Below, piece after piece: positions 11,118 through 23,572 of a DNA stretch of 64,000 nucleotides. The DNA is from Nymphalis io (taxonomy: Eukaryota > Arthropoda > Insecta > Lepidoptera > Nymphalidae), in NCBI RefSeq assembly GCF_905147045.1, contig NC_065897.1, forward strand, positions 4,541,001 through 4,605,000, in the 5' to 3' direction. The notes under the pieces were generated by a model. That model saw only the letters and a list, made by a program, of their open reading frames with translations, did not search any database and was not told where the DNA came from. Made by a program: the position numbers and the translations under genes. How positions within the stretch are numbered: position 1 is the first letter of the stretch; the number at the start of each line of letters is the position of its first letter.

Positions 11118-11220
11118 GTGCGATAGTAAAATGTGTAAATGGTTATGCAAAAACAGTCATTCAAAATACCTTAAACGAATCCATGACACCTTCGTCCACC
11201 TTCCTATTCTATAAAAAAAG

Positions 11221-11830
11221 AATCGCGTATAAAAAAACAAAGATTAGTTATAAAGGTAAAAGACGATTAATTGATAAAAAAATAAGTAAAACCAATTATA
11301 ATTGTATTAAAATATAACATTAAATTAATTTAAAAGAAAAAAGTTACTAGTCTAAATATTTATTCATTATAGAAGGTTAGAAATAAACAAGCGTGAGCTT
11401 GCTTATTGATTGGCAAAAACCTATCACCGGTTTGGAACTAAGCTCAGCGGAGGTTTTTTTATTTCAAATTTAATAAATATGAGCTTCACAACTATAATAA
11501 TATCATATATTTGTCTAATACTTATAATATAATTATACACCACGTAATAATTTGTTAGATGATACTTTATTTATTTAATGTTACACGTAAATGAAATACA
11601 TAAATAGCTTTTATTAACTTGCCACTTACATTAATTTAATTTGAATTCGACAATCCATTTGGTCATGTTGGTGTATGACATTATATATTTGTATCAAATT
11701 CATTTTCATATTTGAAATATGAAAACTTGATATTTATTATATTTAAAAAAGTTTGCCTTACGATCGTGTCTTGAAATTACATTCGTGTTAAAATATAAAA
11801 ACTAAGATAGACAATTTGATCGTAGGTATT
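11221..11830. other. Intergenic AT-rich DNA
   Basis: No gene, RNA or clear repeat recognised. Confidence 0.4.
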
Positions 11831-11833
11831 AAT

Positions 11834-12194
11834 TCATATTAATGGTCGTGATTAGCCCAGGAGCGTATATTCATGGGCCCTACGGCGAGGAAAAATATAA
11901 TGGAAAAACTTAAAGGAAAGAAACACAGGAGATTTCGTGTATCTAGATGTGTTTTCATATTTCATATGTACGCATATCAGCCATTTCCACCAGAATATCA
12001 TTACATCTCCAAGAAAATATCATGAGCTCCGAAAGCAAATCGAAAGCGACAGATGCCTTCGTCGATAGATCACGTCTGTAAGAAGGCGCATTCAGAATAA
12101 TCCCATTTCGCGAAGATCGACAAACAAGACGTATTTGCTTCATGTATGAGATGAGATCTAAAATTCGGGATTCCGGTTTAACGGTTGACATGAA
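11834..12194 (-). repeat. Dispersed repeat E, left copy
   Basis: The part from about 12020 to 12190 matches, in opposite orientation, the sequence at about 53460-53640, including the shared stretch AATGCGCCTTCTTACAGACG next to TGATCTATCGA and then GGCATCTGTCGCTTTCGATT. This copy carries a 78-codon open frame (11955-12191) with no recognised domain. The family is unknown to me. Confidence 0.6.
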
Positions 12195-12297
12195 ATGCGA
12201 TTTATTTTCGAAAACAAAATGAAAATATTCGCAAATTTCAAATTACACAATGATTGATAATTTTTAATATATTCAATATTATAATTGACTTTTCTAC

Positions 12298-12470
12298 CTG
12301 GTTGCTCTAATAGTTAACCCACATATCACAGACCACGAGGTTCAAATCCAATTCAGGTTTTTAACGAGAAATACTTCTGGAGTCTGGATGCTGGCAGTAT
12401 TTATACTGAATAATAAAGGATAGATGTACTTGTATTTGCACATACTTGTGCAGAATAATAGGTTCTACAC
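12298..12470 (+). repeat. Possible decayed tRNA-derived SINE
   Basis: The stretch TGGTTGCTCTAATAGTTAACCC followed by GACCACGAGGTTCAAATCCAA has the spacing and look of A and B boxes of a tRNA-derived head. Only one weak copy is in the window, so this is tentative. Confidence 0.35.
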
Positions 12471-13372
12471 AGTCTTCTCTCAATAATGAAAATGAATGGA
12501 GAATTAAATCGATCAGAAGGATATCATTACCACATATTAAAATTAATATTTTAGTAACGTGGATAAAAAATCAATTAGACGCATGCTGATATCAAGATTG
12601 TAGAAAAAAAATCTATGGTGCTAAGCCAATTTATTTTAAGTTACTAAAATATTACTCCTTATCCATTTTAAGACATTCATAACTAATAGCAAAAACAGTT
12701 ACATTTTGATTTGGTCTGCCAGCAATATAACTTTCTGTTTTGACTTAATATTAAACTTTTTTTTAAAATATCGCTTATGTCGAATTAATTAAAAACTTAC
12801 TTATTCATTACACAATAATGCATTTAATGTAATTGCTTTAGAGAAAATTTAATATATTAAATTTAATTATGCTCTAGTGCTTAATATATTAACTAACTTA
12901 ATAGATCAATCAAGAGTAATGAAATAAATGTTTTAATTAAAATAACAACCGCATTAAGAATAAAAAAATAACTTCGTAATTTCTAGAAACATAACATAAC
13001 ACAGTCAAGCCCGACTTTTATACTTAATATTGTATTATAAAAATAAATAAAGCAGAAATGATATCAGTTTAAAATTTACAATGTTAAGTTTTTTTTTTTT
13101 AATTTTTAAAACCATTTTACAAATTCTGTAATAGCTGTATAGGAGCTGCTTGAAATTTAATTTACTTTCATTGGACTGTTACAACGAACATACACGTACG
13201 TGCAACAATTACTTTTGCTCATAAAACGATGCATTTTTGGCCCGAAAATAAAAAAACTTAGCTAACTATACTATTTTACGATCAGTATGAAAAATAATAG
13301 TGTTAAGCAAATGGTATATTAATGTCTTACTAAGAGTATATATTATTTACATGATTTTGTATATAAATATAA
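12471..13372. other. Intergenic AT-rich DNA
   Basis: No gene, RNA or clear repeat recognised. Confidence 0.4.
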
Positions 13373-13660
13373 AGCCGCGTTGGCCTAGTGGTAAGAGCAC
13401 ATGAATCATAACCGATGATCCTGGGCTCAAACCCGGGCAAGCACCACTGAATTTTCATGTGCTTAATTTGTGATCGCGTGCTTGACGGTGAAGGAAAACA
13501 TCGTGAGGAAACCTGCATATGTCTAATTTCACTGAAATTCCACATGCCACATGTGTATTCCACTAGCCCGCATTGGAGCAGCGTGGTGGAATAAGATCCA
13601 AAACCTTCTCCTCAAAAAGGGAGAGGAGGCCTTAGCCCAGCAGTTCACAGGCTGTTACTG
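13373..13660 (+). repeat. Metulj-like SINE, full length
   Basis: tRNA-like head with A box GCGTTGGCCTAGTGGTAAGA and B-box region GGGCTCAAACCCGGGC. It is followed by the GCACCACTGAATTTTCATG segment, GTGAAGGAAAACATCGTGAG, the GCCCGCATTGGAGCAGCGTG segment, and the end CAGCAGTTCACAGGCTGTTA. This copy shows the complete family structure well. Confidence 0.87.
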
Positions 13661-14716
13661 GGGTACTGGCTATATGAATAAATATAGGTCGTAATTAAAA
13701 AAAATATATGGAAAGTTCAAAAACCTTCGAATAAATTATAATAATATTATTATGGCTACAAAAAATGTACACTCATAAAAATATGGAGATTATCTTCGTG
13801 TTAATGTCATAGCATGTCAACCTTGAATCTCTTAGGAGTACAGTAACTTCAAGTATACCGACAATAAACAAGAGACGTAAAACAGCAATACTTTGTATTT
13901 TTATGATCCGGATAAAGAGCAATTTAGATTGTCTTCTAAATTTTGGGAATATAAGAAATAGTTAAATATTATTACGGTGTCATATACGAATTTAAATAAA
14001 AAAGTTACACTAAAACTAGTATGGGAATAGCTTAAATCCCTGAGCGGAGATATCCAGAAAGGAAGCTATCGGTTGTTCTACAAAGCATTTAGTATTATCT
14101 GGCATTACCCAGCACTTACATAAACTTAAAAGGATTTTTTTACAATATTAAGTAAAATAATAAGGATTATCATATTTTCTTATTTTAAAATGATAATGGG
14201 TACGTAATTAATGCAAAATTAATTTTAACAAATAAGATTTAACGCATTTGAAAATAATTATACTTATAATTATTGATTGTCATAAGATCACTCAATTAAT
14301 TCTATAAGATATTCTATAAAGTTTAAATAAAAACAATGAAATTAAATAAATTAAACATACATCTGTATGTACGATATAGACAAAAATCAAGACAGCTTAG
14401 CAACAAATTGTCTGTATGATCTTGCTCCAAGCAAATAACAACGAAAAATATTATTTATATAAAAACGTATGAAACCTCACCATCGTTACACAGTACCCTG
14501 AAAAAATTATAATTGACAGCACTTAAATGAATAACATACCAGTTATATTGGATAATGATTGAGTTAACATACATGCGCACTATACACGTAACTGTGCATC
14601 CAATTATACACGATAAAAGAATAAATTTGCGGATATATTTGATTCATTAAAAACAAAAGTTTCATGATTCAATATGTTGACTTCTTTATAATCTGTTTTT
14701 ATGTGAAAACGCAATA
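13661..14716. other. Upstream region of odorant receptor A
   Basis: AT-rich, with no gene or clear repeat. The promoter and 5' untranslated region of receptor A should lie here, but I see no element I can name with confidence. Confidence 0.35.
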
Positions 14717-14736
14717 ATGGAAACCGAATATTACTT
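14717..14736 (+). CDS. Exon 1 of odorant receptor A (20 nt)
   Basis: Encodes METEYY plus two bases of a Leu codon, then GTACGTG as donor. Joined to exon 2 at 15648 it keeps the frame and gives METEYYL-QPPVNQLFYRY. The paralogue has MGDDYYL-TPPSNQLFYRF from an exon of exactly the same length and phase, which is the main evidence for both start sites. An internal ATG at 15682 would otherwise be mistaken for the start. Confidence 0.85.
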
Positions 14737-17700
14737 GTACGTGTTATGAAAAATAATATAATAAATATTTTAAATGCAATAATTATTTATTTATAATGAT
14801 CTACGGTTTGCAAAATCAAAGAATCTATAAATAAATTTATTTGAAAATTAAATTATTTGAATAGTAATCTCTTCGGATTGCATTAAAATAAATGTTTATA
14901 CTTGATAATTTTACTAATATAACAAAATTTTATACAAAAAAAATTGGAATGAATTGAAATAATAATCAATCAGCATTACCGCTGCACTAATTGCAATTAA
15001 AAACTTTCAATTTCGAGAAGTATTTTGCATATTTTAAAAGAAAATAACGAAATATGTAATAATATTACTTTACAAATTTTACTTGATCTTACGGTGACTA
15101 AGCTCAAGTTAAGGTCTAGTCAACTACGCAGAAGCATCTCTGTTCCCCATCTCCTTTGATCCGACGCCGTCATCTTCGATGTGATTGGAGAGAAATCAGG
15201 CATAAAAACATTGACATTAGCTAGCAAATATTGTAAATGTCCTACTGTTGTGCTAAGGCCTCATTTTTGAAGAGAAGGTTTTTTTTATAGAATAGGAAGG
15301 TAGACGAGCATATGGGCCACCTGATGGTAAGTGGTCACCAAACGCCCTTAGACATTGGCATTGTAAGAAATGTCAACCATCGCTTACATAGCCAATGCAC
15401 CACCAACCTTGGGAACTAAGATTTTATGTCCCTTGTGCTTGTAATTACACTGGCTCACTCACCCTTCAAACCGGAACACAACAATATCTAGTATTGCTGT
15501 TTTGCGGTAGAATATCTGATGAGTGGGTGGTACCTACCCAGGCGAGCTTGCACAAAGCCCTACCACCAATAAAAGTTTTGGAGCTTATTCCACCAAGCTG
15601 TTCTAATGGTGGTGGAATAGACTTTACAAATATTTTTTATATTTCAGACAGCCACCAGTCAACCAATTATTTTATCGTTACATGGCTAACTTGATGAGTT
15701 TCTTCAGCGTAGGAGATAGGGCAGCGTGGGGCTACAAAAAAGTAACCACGGTTCAGGTTATAAATAGTACGATTATGTACATATTTGGACCCGTGTGCGT
15801 CGCCTCGCAAATAGTATACTTTTATTTTAATTATTCTGAATTAAATTTCGATATATTGGGCATAATGTTTTCTATTTTTCCTGCTACATGTTTAGCTAAT
15901 GTAAGTATAGTGATACTTTTTTTATAATTACAAACTTTGAAATTATTTAATTTCTTCTTTACTGTATGTATATAAGGTTTAATATTGTACTAAGCTATTA
16001 ATCAACCGATTGAGCGGATTTTTTAATTATTATTGCCATTAAATTGAGTCTACGCAGATTTCATATTTTTTGTCAAAATTATTATATTTTTCAATTATTA
16101 GATTTTTAGTACGCAAAATATTTTAGAAAATGAATGCATATTAAGACAGCAAATTGTAAATTATTATTCAACTCTTGAATTTCTAAGCCCATATTTTTTC
16201 TTAGATCATAAGATAAAAGTAAGTACATTTACGAACCAAATACACCTGTGTCTTTCTCGAAACGAAGCTAAAGCGAATTATCTGTAAAGCTACGGTCACA
16301 TCTGTATGATCAAGGACTACGAAACCTCTTTGTAGTAGTTATCTCACTCAGCCGCATAAGTACGGTTGCATCTGTACAAATAATTGCTTGTTATATTCGT
16401 TTAAGCTTAAAGCAGATGTGGAACAAAGAAAATACGACTACAAATGTAAACATAGTCAGCTATAAATATGCGAATATTATAATATATCTTTTGATATTTT
16501 AGAAATCTGTAACATTAATGAAAATACTACATATATAATGAACTATTTGAATATGTAGTTTCTTAAGCATTTTTAATCTTTAAATATTTTTGCGATTATT
16601 CATTACATAAAGAATTTTTTGATTATTATCTGCATTTGCTCCTTTACCTATAACATATTAACCATAGCTCATAAAACAGAATATAAGTATTATTAATTTA
16701 ATAAATGTTATAAATGCTGTTTGATTGAAACAAATAAATAAATACTTCGATAAATTGTAAGTTACTTATTGTTTCAGGTGAACATATATTCATCGCGATT
16801 CAAAAGTTACAAGCATCTCTCGTTGAATTTCTTACAAAAAATACATTTGTATAATATTTATAAGGAGAGCAAAGATGAGTTTGTAAAGAAAGTAAGAATA
16901 GTAGCATTGAATATGTACACTACACTCATACATGTATTCGCTTGTGTTGTCATCATTGTGTGCTATTTCCACTTATTTATTATATTTATTTCACACACGT
17001 AATCATGACTGAGCCAATCTTTGGCCAGTGGCTCAGTGGTTAAAACGCGTGTATCTTATTACATGATCGCAGGTTCAAACCCTGGCAAACTTTACTGAAT
17101 TTTCATTTGCTTAATTTGTGTTTATAACTTATCTTATGTGCGTTGGTAAAGGAAAACATCGTGAGGAAACCTGCAAGTGTTAATTTCACTGAAATTCTGC
17201 CTCATGTATAACCACCAACCCGCATTAGAGCACCGTGGTCGAATAAGCTCCAAACCTTCTCCTCAAAAGAGTGGAGGCCTTAGCCAAGCACTGAGACATT
17301 CAGAAGCCGTTACTTTACTTTTTACTTTACGTAAGCATTTATTTACAGAAGCTGGTTGCTATGGAACGAATTACGCGATGGACATCGTATTACTTGTTTT
17401 TTTTTTTCATCACCAACTGGTTAGGTTGGATGATAATAACTGCCGTGAACAATTATAATAACAGAGAATTGGTTTTTAATTGTACAGTGAGACTTCAAAC
17501 GTGTCTATTTATATGGATGCCATTTGATTATAGTTATGATTACCGTTCTTGGTTCGTTCTTCATTTAATAAACTGTTACACAGTCCTGGCTGGAGTGTCA
17601 TCGATGATGATATTTCAAAGCGTTAACTATATGATTGTTTATAATTTGATCGGACATATTCATGTTTTGAAAAACTCACTCAGGACCAATTTCACTGACG

Positions 17701-20700
17701 ACTTGAGTGATCAAGAAGTACGTAAGAAACTTAGTAAAATTGTGGAATATCATACTTTTATAAACAAGTAAGTTTGAATAGATAAATATTTAAGGATTCT
17801 ATTTTTAAATATCCAATTGATTATTTCGGGAGTACAAAAGCAAATATATTTGAATAATCCTCCACTTATATTTTTTTTATATAATTATTACCTCAATTGT
17901 TTGTGTTGATAAAATTTATCTAATGCTCGGTGGTGAAGGAAAACATCGTGGAAAAACCCGCCTATCGGGTATTAGTTTGTGTCACATGTGTGTTCCAACG
18001 ACCATTCATTGGCGTAACAAATTTGAAATATGCTCAAAAATATAAATGCTAATATTTTTATATATCATATATTTGCGATATGATCGCCAAATCTACATAA
18101 TAGAAAACATTCCATCTGAAGATATTATGTTGCATTAAAATAAAGGTTATAGTGAAATCTTTGTAGACTACGACAAATAACTCGATGTTTTCTCAGAGTT
18201 TTCAAGGAAGCAGAAGACGCTTTTGGATTTAATGTTGCTGCCAACTATCTACAAAACTTATTTGGCAATAGCGTAGTACTTTATCAATTAATGTACGGGG
18301 TAAGTTTTAAAGATATAGTTTTAATCTAGTGTTCATAATAATTGTTCATAATTGCTACGAGTACATATTGAATATTAAAAAAAAGTCATTATGCCATTGC
18401 AATTTTGATACATGATACATTTGTGGTATTAACTGTGAATCCTAATAATGTGTGTTATATAATTTTATTTTGAAAAGTTTTAAATTTGAAAATTATAACT
18501 TTTGATTCGCATTATTTTAATCGTAATTAATATCAGAAGAATTTTTATTTTTAAAGGATTCTGAAGATTTAAATATAATTCTGTTAATAATTAAAAAAAG
18601 AAATATAAAAATTGAAAGATACATAATTTTGATTATTATTATTTTATTAATCATTAAACAATAATTGTGTTAGCAATGTAAACTTTAATAACTATAATAT
18701 CTTCTTGACGATTTGAATTGAAAGTTAGCTTATTGATTAACATCAATATTCTAATTTATATACTGGCAACTTTATATTATAGATTTAATTATATACAAAA
18801 ATATTATTTAATAATTTATTGAAAACATAAAATTTTAGGGGAGAGAGAATATGATGTTGTACGTGACAATGATCATGGCATATACGGGTGGACCAATTTT
18901 GATGTCGTTTGTTCTTGAAGAAATACGAAGACAGGTAATAGAATTTTTTAATTTGAAATTTTATTCTAATTCAGACGTTGACATTTTATTCAAATCGTTC
19001 AGATGAACGTTTTGACAGTGTTGAAATGCGCGTTGTTTTTAACGTATTTACTATTGAACAAAGAAAAAGTTGTAAAGTTTATATTTTTAACTTTTTCTGT
19101 GTATGTTCACACGAAGGCGCTTTTTTAACGCCAAGAGTTCTTTTACCGGTCCGAGTTCTATTTGAAATTCCGAGCAAATAGCGTCCAACATTTTCAACAT
19201 AGGTTTATTGCAAATATAAATGCACTCGTACTTGTTGTTTACATAGGATGTACATACAGTCATACATATATAATCAAACAAGGACAAGTCATATACGTTA
19301 TCTTTTAATGTTCTAATTTTCAATGTTGGTCACAGTAATTAATTGGTTGGGCTCGTTTTAATTTTTAAAAAATGATGCAAATTGGTCTTTAAAAAACCGT
19401 CCTCTAAAAAAAATTTGGTTAACAATTTTTTTTTTTATAATTTCGTATACTTAAAGTAACCTATTGCTTGAATTTCAACTGAATTCATAGTGTATCGAGC
19501 AATGTTAACACAAAATGATCATTTAAGAACTCGTTTGAACTCAATTTTTTTACGAAACGCTTATTTATTCTTCCGGGTGAATAATGCCTTAATAATAATA
19601 AATATTGTAAAAAATCTTATCTATGATATTTCCCGATTATTTTTATTGGAATATAATATACAAAAGTTCCCTCTCGGCCCCTTTTTGATACAGAATTTAT
19701 TATTAAACTTTTGTAATATTTTATATTTTTCAAAGTTTTGACAGTAATTTTATTGCTAAATAAATGATGTCCCATAAGAATTGAATAGTTTTACAAGATA
19801 ACAAGACAAGGGTACACACGAAACTATATATTATACATACATACACGAGAAATGAGTTTTGTTTTTAATAAAATAATAAATTGATCATACCATTGTAAGT
19901 TTTAGTTAAAATTCCAGTTAAAACATTAAATATAGTAGCATCTTATTAAATAGCACTGTGTTATCTAAATATAAGCTAATACTAATATATAAAATGGTAT
20001 TGTGTTAAAGATATACTAGTTTTATTTATTGGACTTTATAATATATACAATTTATTTCAGACACATGACTTACCCGATGTGGTCTATAGCATACCATGGG
20101 AAAAAATGTCAGTGCCGAATCAAAAAACAGTGATGCTTATTCTGCAAAGATCACAGATTTTAATGGATTTTAAAGCCCTTGGAGGCTTTAAGGCGGGAGT
20201 CGGCCCTATGATATCGGTCAGTAGCAATCGTATTTTTAAATATAGTATTGTTAGCGATTATCTGTGGATAATAGGCATACGTGTCGTAGCTGTCAGGGAC
20301 AACGTTTGTTTTTTTTTCCAAGAAATGAAGATGAAAAAACAAAAGGCGTCTATGACAGCTACGACATGTATGTCATTTGCTATCGGTCAGTGTACTATAT
20401 TGATGCAATTTGTAAAAGTTTTTATCGCGTAATAAACTAATTTGAATTGATCCTTTCGTGTCTTGATAATAGTCAATAATTACTTGTTTTAATTGATATT
20501 TCACTTCGGTCTTTTTTTTTTTTGTAAAGTAAGAGAATATTATGTTCTATGTTTAAAGTAGGTGTATTACTGCTGTATTGATTTTTCAAGCGTATAATTT
20601 ATTTATTTTGTTAGTATGTCCACAGTTCAGTAAATTTTTACATATTCTACCGCCAATCAGCAATAGGTACAAGTAAAGCACAAGGGACACAACATCTTAG

Positions 20701-21040
20701 TCTCCAAAGTTGGTGGTGCATTGACGTTGTGAGGGATATCTAATATTTCTTACAGTACCAATATCTTTTGGTCATGATGACCACTTACCATCAGATAACC
20801 CAATAGTTTCTCTGATTTGACAGAAATTTGGCTTTTCAGTGCCGGTAATAATTTTTGTTACTGGTAATAAAACACTTAAGTACATGTAAATATTTGTTCA
20901 AAAGCCAAAAAAAGCTTTGTAATAAATATATTAGCTAAATATTTCAATTCGGTTCTAATAATATTTAAATTATATTTCTATTTCAGATACTTAAAACAAC
21001 ATTTTCATATTACGTGATGCTAGAAACAACAATGTCATAA
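14717..21040 (+). CDS. Odorant receptor A (7tm_6), 8 coding exons, 404 aa
   Basis: Predicted insect odorant receptor, a seven-helix ligand-gated channel subunit that works with Orco in olfactory neuron membranes. Exons: 14717-14736, 15648-15900, 16778-16891, 17349-17767, 18197-18299, 18839-18934, 20061-20216, 20987-21040 (stop TAA). They total 1215 nt, every intron is GT/AG, and phases are 2,0,0,2,0,0,0. Residues about 44-67, 72-94 and 142-161 are hydrophobic helices. The C-terminal signature starts LQRSQILMDFKALG and, after the last intron, ends ILKTTFSYYVML. Nothing is broken. It is the paralogue of the minus-strand receptor at 24145-29351, with identical exon structure: 56/84 residues match in exon 2 and 39/52 in exon 7. 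Introns 1, 3 and 7 carry SINE or T-family insertions. The donors of exon 1 (GTACGT) and exon 7 (GTCAGT) are weaker than the rest. Ligand unknown. Confidence 0.93.
15231..15622 (-). repeat. Metulj-like SINE split by a T-family insertion
   Basis: Left part (about 15231-15280, ending TTTTTGAAGAGAAGGTTT) and right part (about 15574-15622, GGAGCTTATTCCACCAAGCT) are contiguous in intact SINE copies. The T-family element between them inserted later. The right part ends about 25 bases before the exon 2 acceptor of odorant receptor A. Confidence 0.75.
15281..15573 (-). repeat. T-family repeat nested in a SINE, intron 1 of receptor A
   Basis: Reverse-oriented copy beginning with the T-rich complement of the A tail (TTTTTTTTATAGAATAGGAAGG) and ending at GCTTGCACAAAGCCC. 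All conserved blocks of the family are present. Confidence 0.85.
17020..17318 (+). repeat. Metulj-like SINE in intron 3 of receptor A
   Basis: Head TTGGCCAGTGGCTCAGTGGT and B box GCAGGTTCAAACCCTGGC, then GGAAAACATCGTGAGGAAAC and CCAAACCTTCTCCTCAAAAG, ending near CATTCAGAAGCCGTTACTTT. It fills most of the 457-bp intron and ends about 30 bases before the exon 4 acceptor. Confidence 0.83.
17921..18015 (+). repeat. Metulj-like SINE fragment, intron 4 of receptor A
   Basis: Central piece only: CTCGGTGGTGAAGGAAAACATC, then CACATGTGTGTTCCAACGACC. Degraded. Confidence 0.6.
20646..20803 (+). repeat. Degraded T-family repeat, intron 7 of receptor A
   Basis: Shows TTCTACCGCCAATCAGCAAT, then AAGTTGGTGGTGCATTG and GACCACTTACCATCAGAT. 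Head and A tail are missing. Confidence 0.7.
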
Positions 21041-21460
21041 ATGATTAAAGATGCAGGATGCGAGCACATTGCTTCACGCACGTCACGCAGATTTTTTTTA
21101 TTAATATATACATATTACACATGCCTCTTTATTGTTTTATAACACTTAAAATATAGAGCTACTTTTAAATTTCGAAATTTAAAATTATGTAATCTAAGAG
21201 ATTTATAACAATCGTTGCACCAGTTTGTGAATGTTAACATCCTAGTTATTATTATTTATTTAAAATAAATTAATATTTTATTTAGCTCTTGGTTTTATTT
21301 ATAAAAATATGGTGTTTTTTTAAAAAAAAAACTATATTTTAGTGTATTTTAAAAATCTTACTGCGATCCTGATTTGAACATAAATATGATGCATGTTAAA
21401 AATATTTTGGCTTGGATAATTTGGAGTGTAATAAGTTTATTTATTTGTCATGTGCTCTGT

Positions 21461-21612
21461 AGGTAGGTACCACCCAACTATCAAATATTTTATCGCCAAA
21501 CAGCAATACTTAGTATTGTTGTGGTTTGAAGATTTAAGGAATGGTTAATATTTCTTACAAAGTCAATTTCTATAAGCGGAGGTTATCACATAATATCGGG
21601 TGGCTTGCCATA
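21461..21612 (+). repeat. Degraded T-family repeat
   Basis: Shows GTAGGTAGGTACCACCCAAC, the TACTTAGTATTGTTGTGG segment and ATGGTTAATATTTCTTAC. Confidence 0.65.
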
Positions 21613-21721
21613 TACGATAAAAAAATAAGTGAAGTGTTTTGATAGAGTAAGTGCATTGCTGGGTACTTAGTTTACTTTCGTGTTTTTTGGTACGAAGTCA
21701 TTGTTGAATCGAATATAATTT

Positions 21722-21916
21722 CCGCCCAATCTCTATAACTACATCGGTGTAATACTATTGTGCACAAGTCTGTGTGAGTAAACATATGTGAACTATCTCT
21801 TCCCATAATCTAACATTCCGACGAGACCAGTCGCAGAACAACCGTTTTTAAACTTTAAAAGACAGGGAAGTTTAATACTGGTGATCTTTTAACTCCGCGC
21901 TGCTACTGAGGTGTGA
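21722..21916 (-). repeat. Degraded S1 SINE
   Basis: Recognisable blocks are AATACTATTGTGCACAAGTC, then CATAATCTAACATTCCGACG and CGCGCTGCTACTGAGGTGTG. The tRNA-like head is missing. Confidence 0.55.
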
Positions 21917-22671
21917 AATTAAAATGACAAGCGATGCAGTTCAACGTTGGATAAAGGAATAATATAACAAGGGAGTATGTATTTTCCTCTAGGTTAAATT
22001 ATCTAGATAATATTTACATATCTTTATAATTATTATAAATAGGTTTATTGTTTATAAAATGCAAAATCCTGATTTTAAAACAACGGATTTTTATTTAAAG
22101 GACTACAGATTGATTTATCTTGAGTATCTATTTAATATAAATTTTTTGAATTAATTTCGAAAATAGTGCTGTGCTACCTTATGATTTAATTTGAAAACAA
22201 AAATTGTACCACTACCGCTAAATTCTTCATAGTTCGTCAGCACAATAAAGAAAATATGGAATAACATACCAGTAAAAGTAAACGATGGCTTATCTAACTT
22301 GTTTGCGGTCGCCATACTTTTGGAAAGGAGGTATTACAAACGTAAACGGCCGATTGAATATACGATCTCTTATAAAAATATAAAATATATTTCTAACTAC
22401 AAAAAAAAAAAAAAATTAACGCTACTCTTAGCCTAGCTGAATAGATTAATGTTGAAATAATTTAGAATAGCTGAAATTACATAAAAGAACAAACACACGT
22501 CTCCTCCTTTTTTGAAGTCCGTTATAAAGTCTAAGACATACGGTATTAGCATTGAATACGGGTGGAGGGAGAGCTTGGCGTTGAAATAATAATTATATTT
22601 TAATATTTACGCTCTTTAATTATAAAAACATAATACTTTAAATTTTACAAGGCAGCTTAACATAAATTTAC

Positions 22672-22966
22672 ACTGGTGGTAGGGCTTTGTGCAAGCCCGT
22701 CTGGGTAGGTACCACCCACTCATCAGATATTCTACCGCAAAACAGCAATACTTGATATTGTTGTGTCCCGGTTTGAAGGGTGAGTGAGCCAGTGTAATTA
22801 CAGGCACAAGGGACATAAAATCTTAGTTCCCAAGGTTGGTGGCGCATTGGCTATAAGCGATGGTTGACATTTCTTACAATGCCAATGTCTAAGGGCGTTT
22901 GGTGACCACTTACCATCAGGTGGCCCATATGCTCGTCCACCTTCTACATTCTATAAAAAAAAAAAA
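22672..22966 (+). repeat. T-family repeat, near full length
   Basis: All blocks are present from GGTGGTAGGGCTTTGTGCAA to ACATTCTATAAAAAAAAAAA. One of the best preserved copies in the window. Confidence 0.88.
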
Positions 22967-23554
22967 AATTAAAATCAATTTTTCATAATAAATATAATTA
23001 TTTAATTAAAATTATCTTTTTAAATAGACATAAGCATAAAAATCCTTATAAAAAAGTGGATGAGCTTTTATTGGTGCTAGTGTAATTTTTGAATGAAATA
23101 AACATTTGCTATACTTATAAAACACCAAGTACCTTAAGTGTTAGCAATTATAGGAAACCTTTACATTATTAATAGGAATAAAGTGATAATATTTTAAATC
23201 TGAATTACACACACATAATAATTAATTTTATTTTAAATTTATATGTCATAATACAATATTATTATTACTATAATGCGATAATTAAATTTAAACGGCTGCT
23301 CTCAATAAATTGTAATTTGCTTTGATATATACGGATTAGTCATTAGTCACTTAATTATTACAAGCTTCATACTGTCAATGCAAATTAAAATTGATGTTAT
23401 TTATTTATATTAATAATAATAATAATAATGTATATTGTACAAAAATAAATATTAATAAAAAATCATTATCGTATTTGTGAGTTACCTTATTTCTAAATTA
23501 ACGGAATAAATAACATCGATACAATAATTGTGAACATAATATAAATAATATCTG

Positions 23555-23572
23555 GGGGCACGGTAGTGCCCC
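23555..23572. other. GC-rich hairpin
   Basis: GGGGCAC, a four-base loop GGTA, and GTGCCCC form a perfect 7-bp stem in AT-rich DNA. A GC-richer stretch follows to about 23620. Function unknown. Confidence 0.5.

Noticed and set aside
13373..13450. tRNA-like sequence with A and B boxes
   Set aside because: It is the head of a SINE, with the family body following directly and several copies in the window. It lacks a full cloverleaf. The same holds for heads at 4147, 17020, 28680, 42049, 52410 and 57477.
16892..17002. Open frame extending past exon 3 of receptor A
   Set aside because: The paralogue splices at the equivalent GTAAGAAT donor after 38 codons, and the extension has no receptor similarity, so it is intron read-through.
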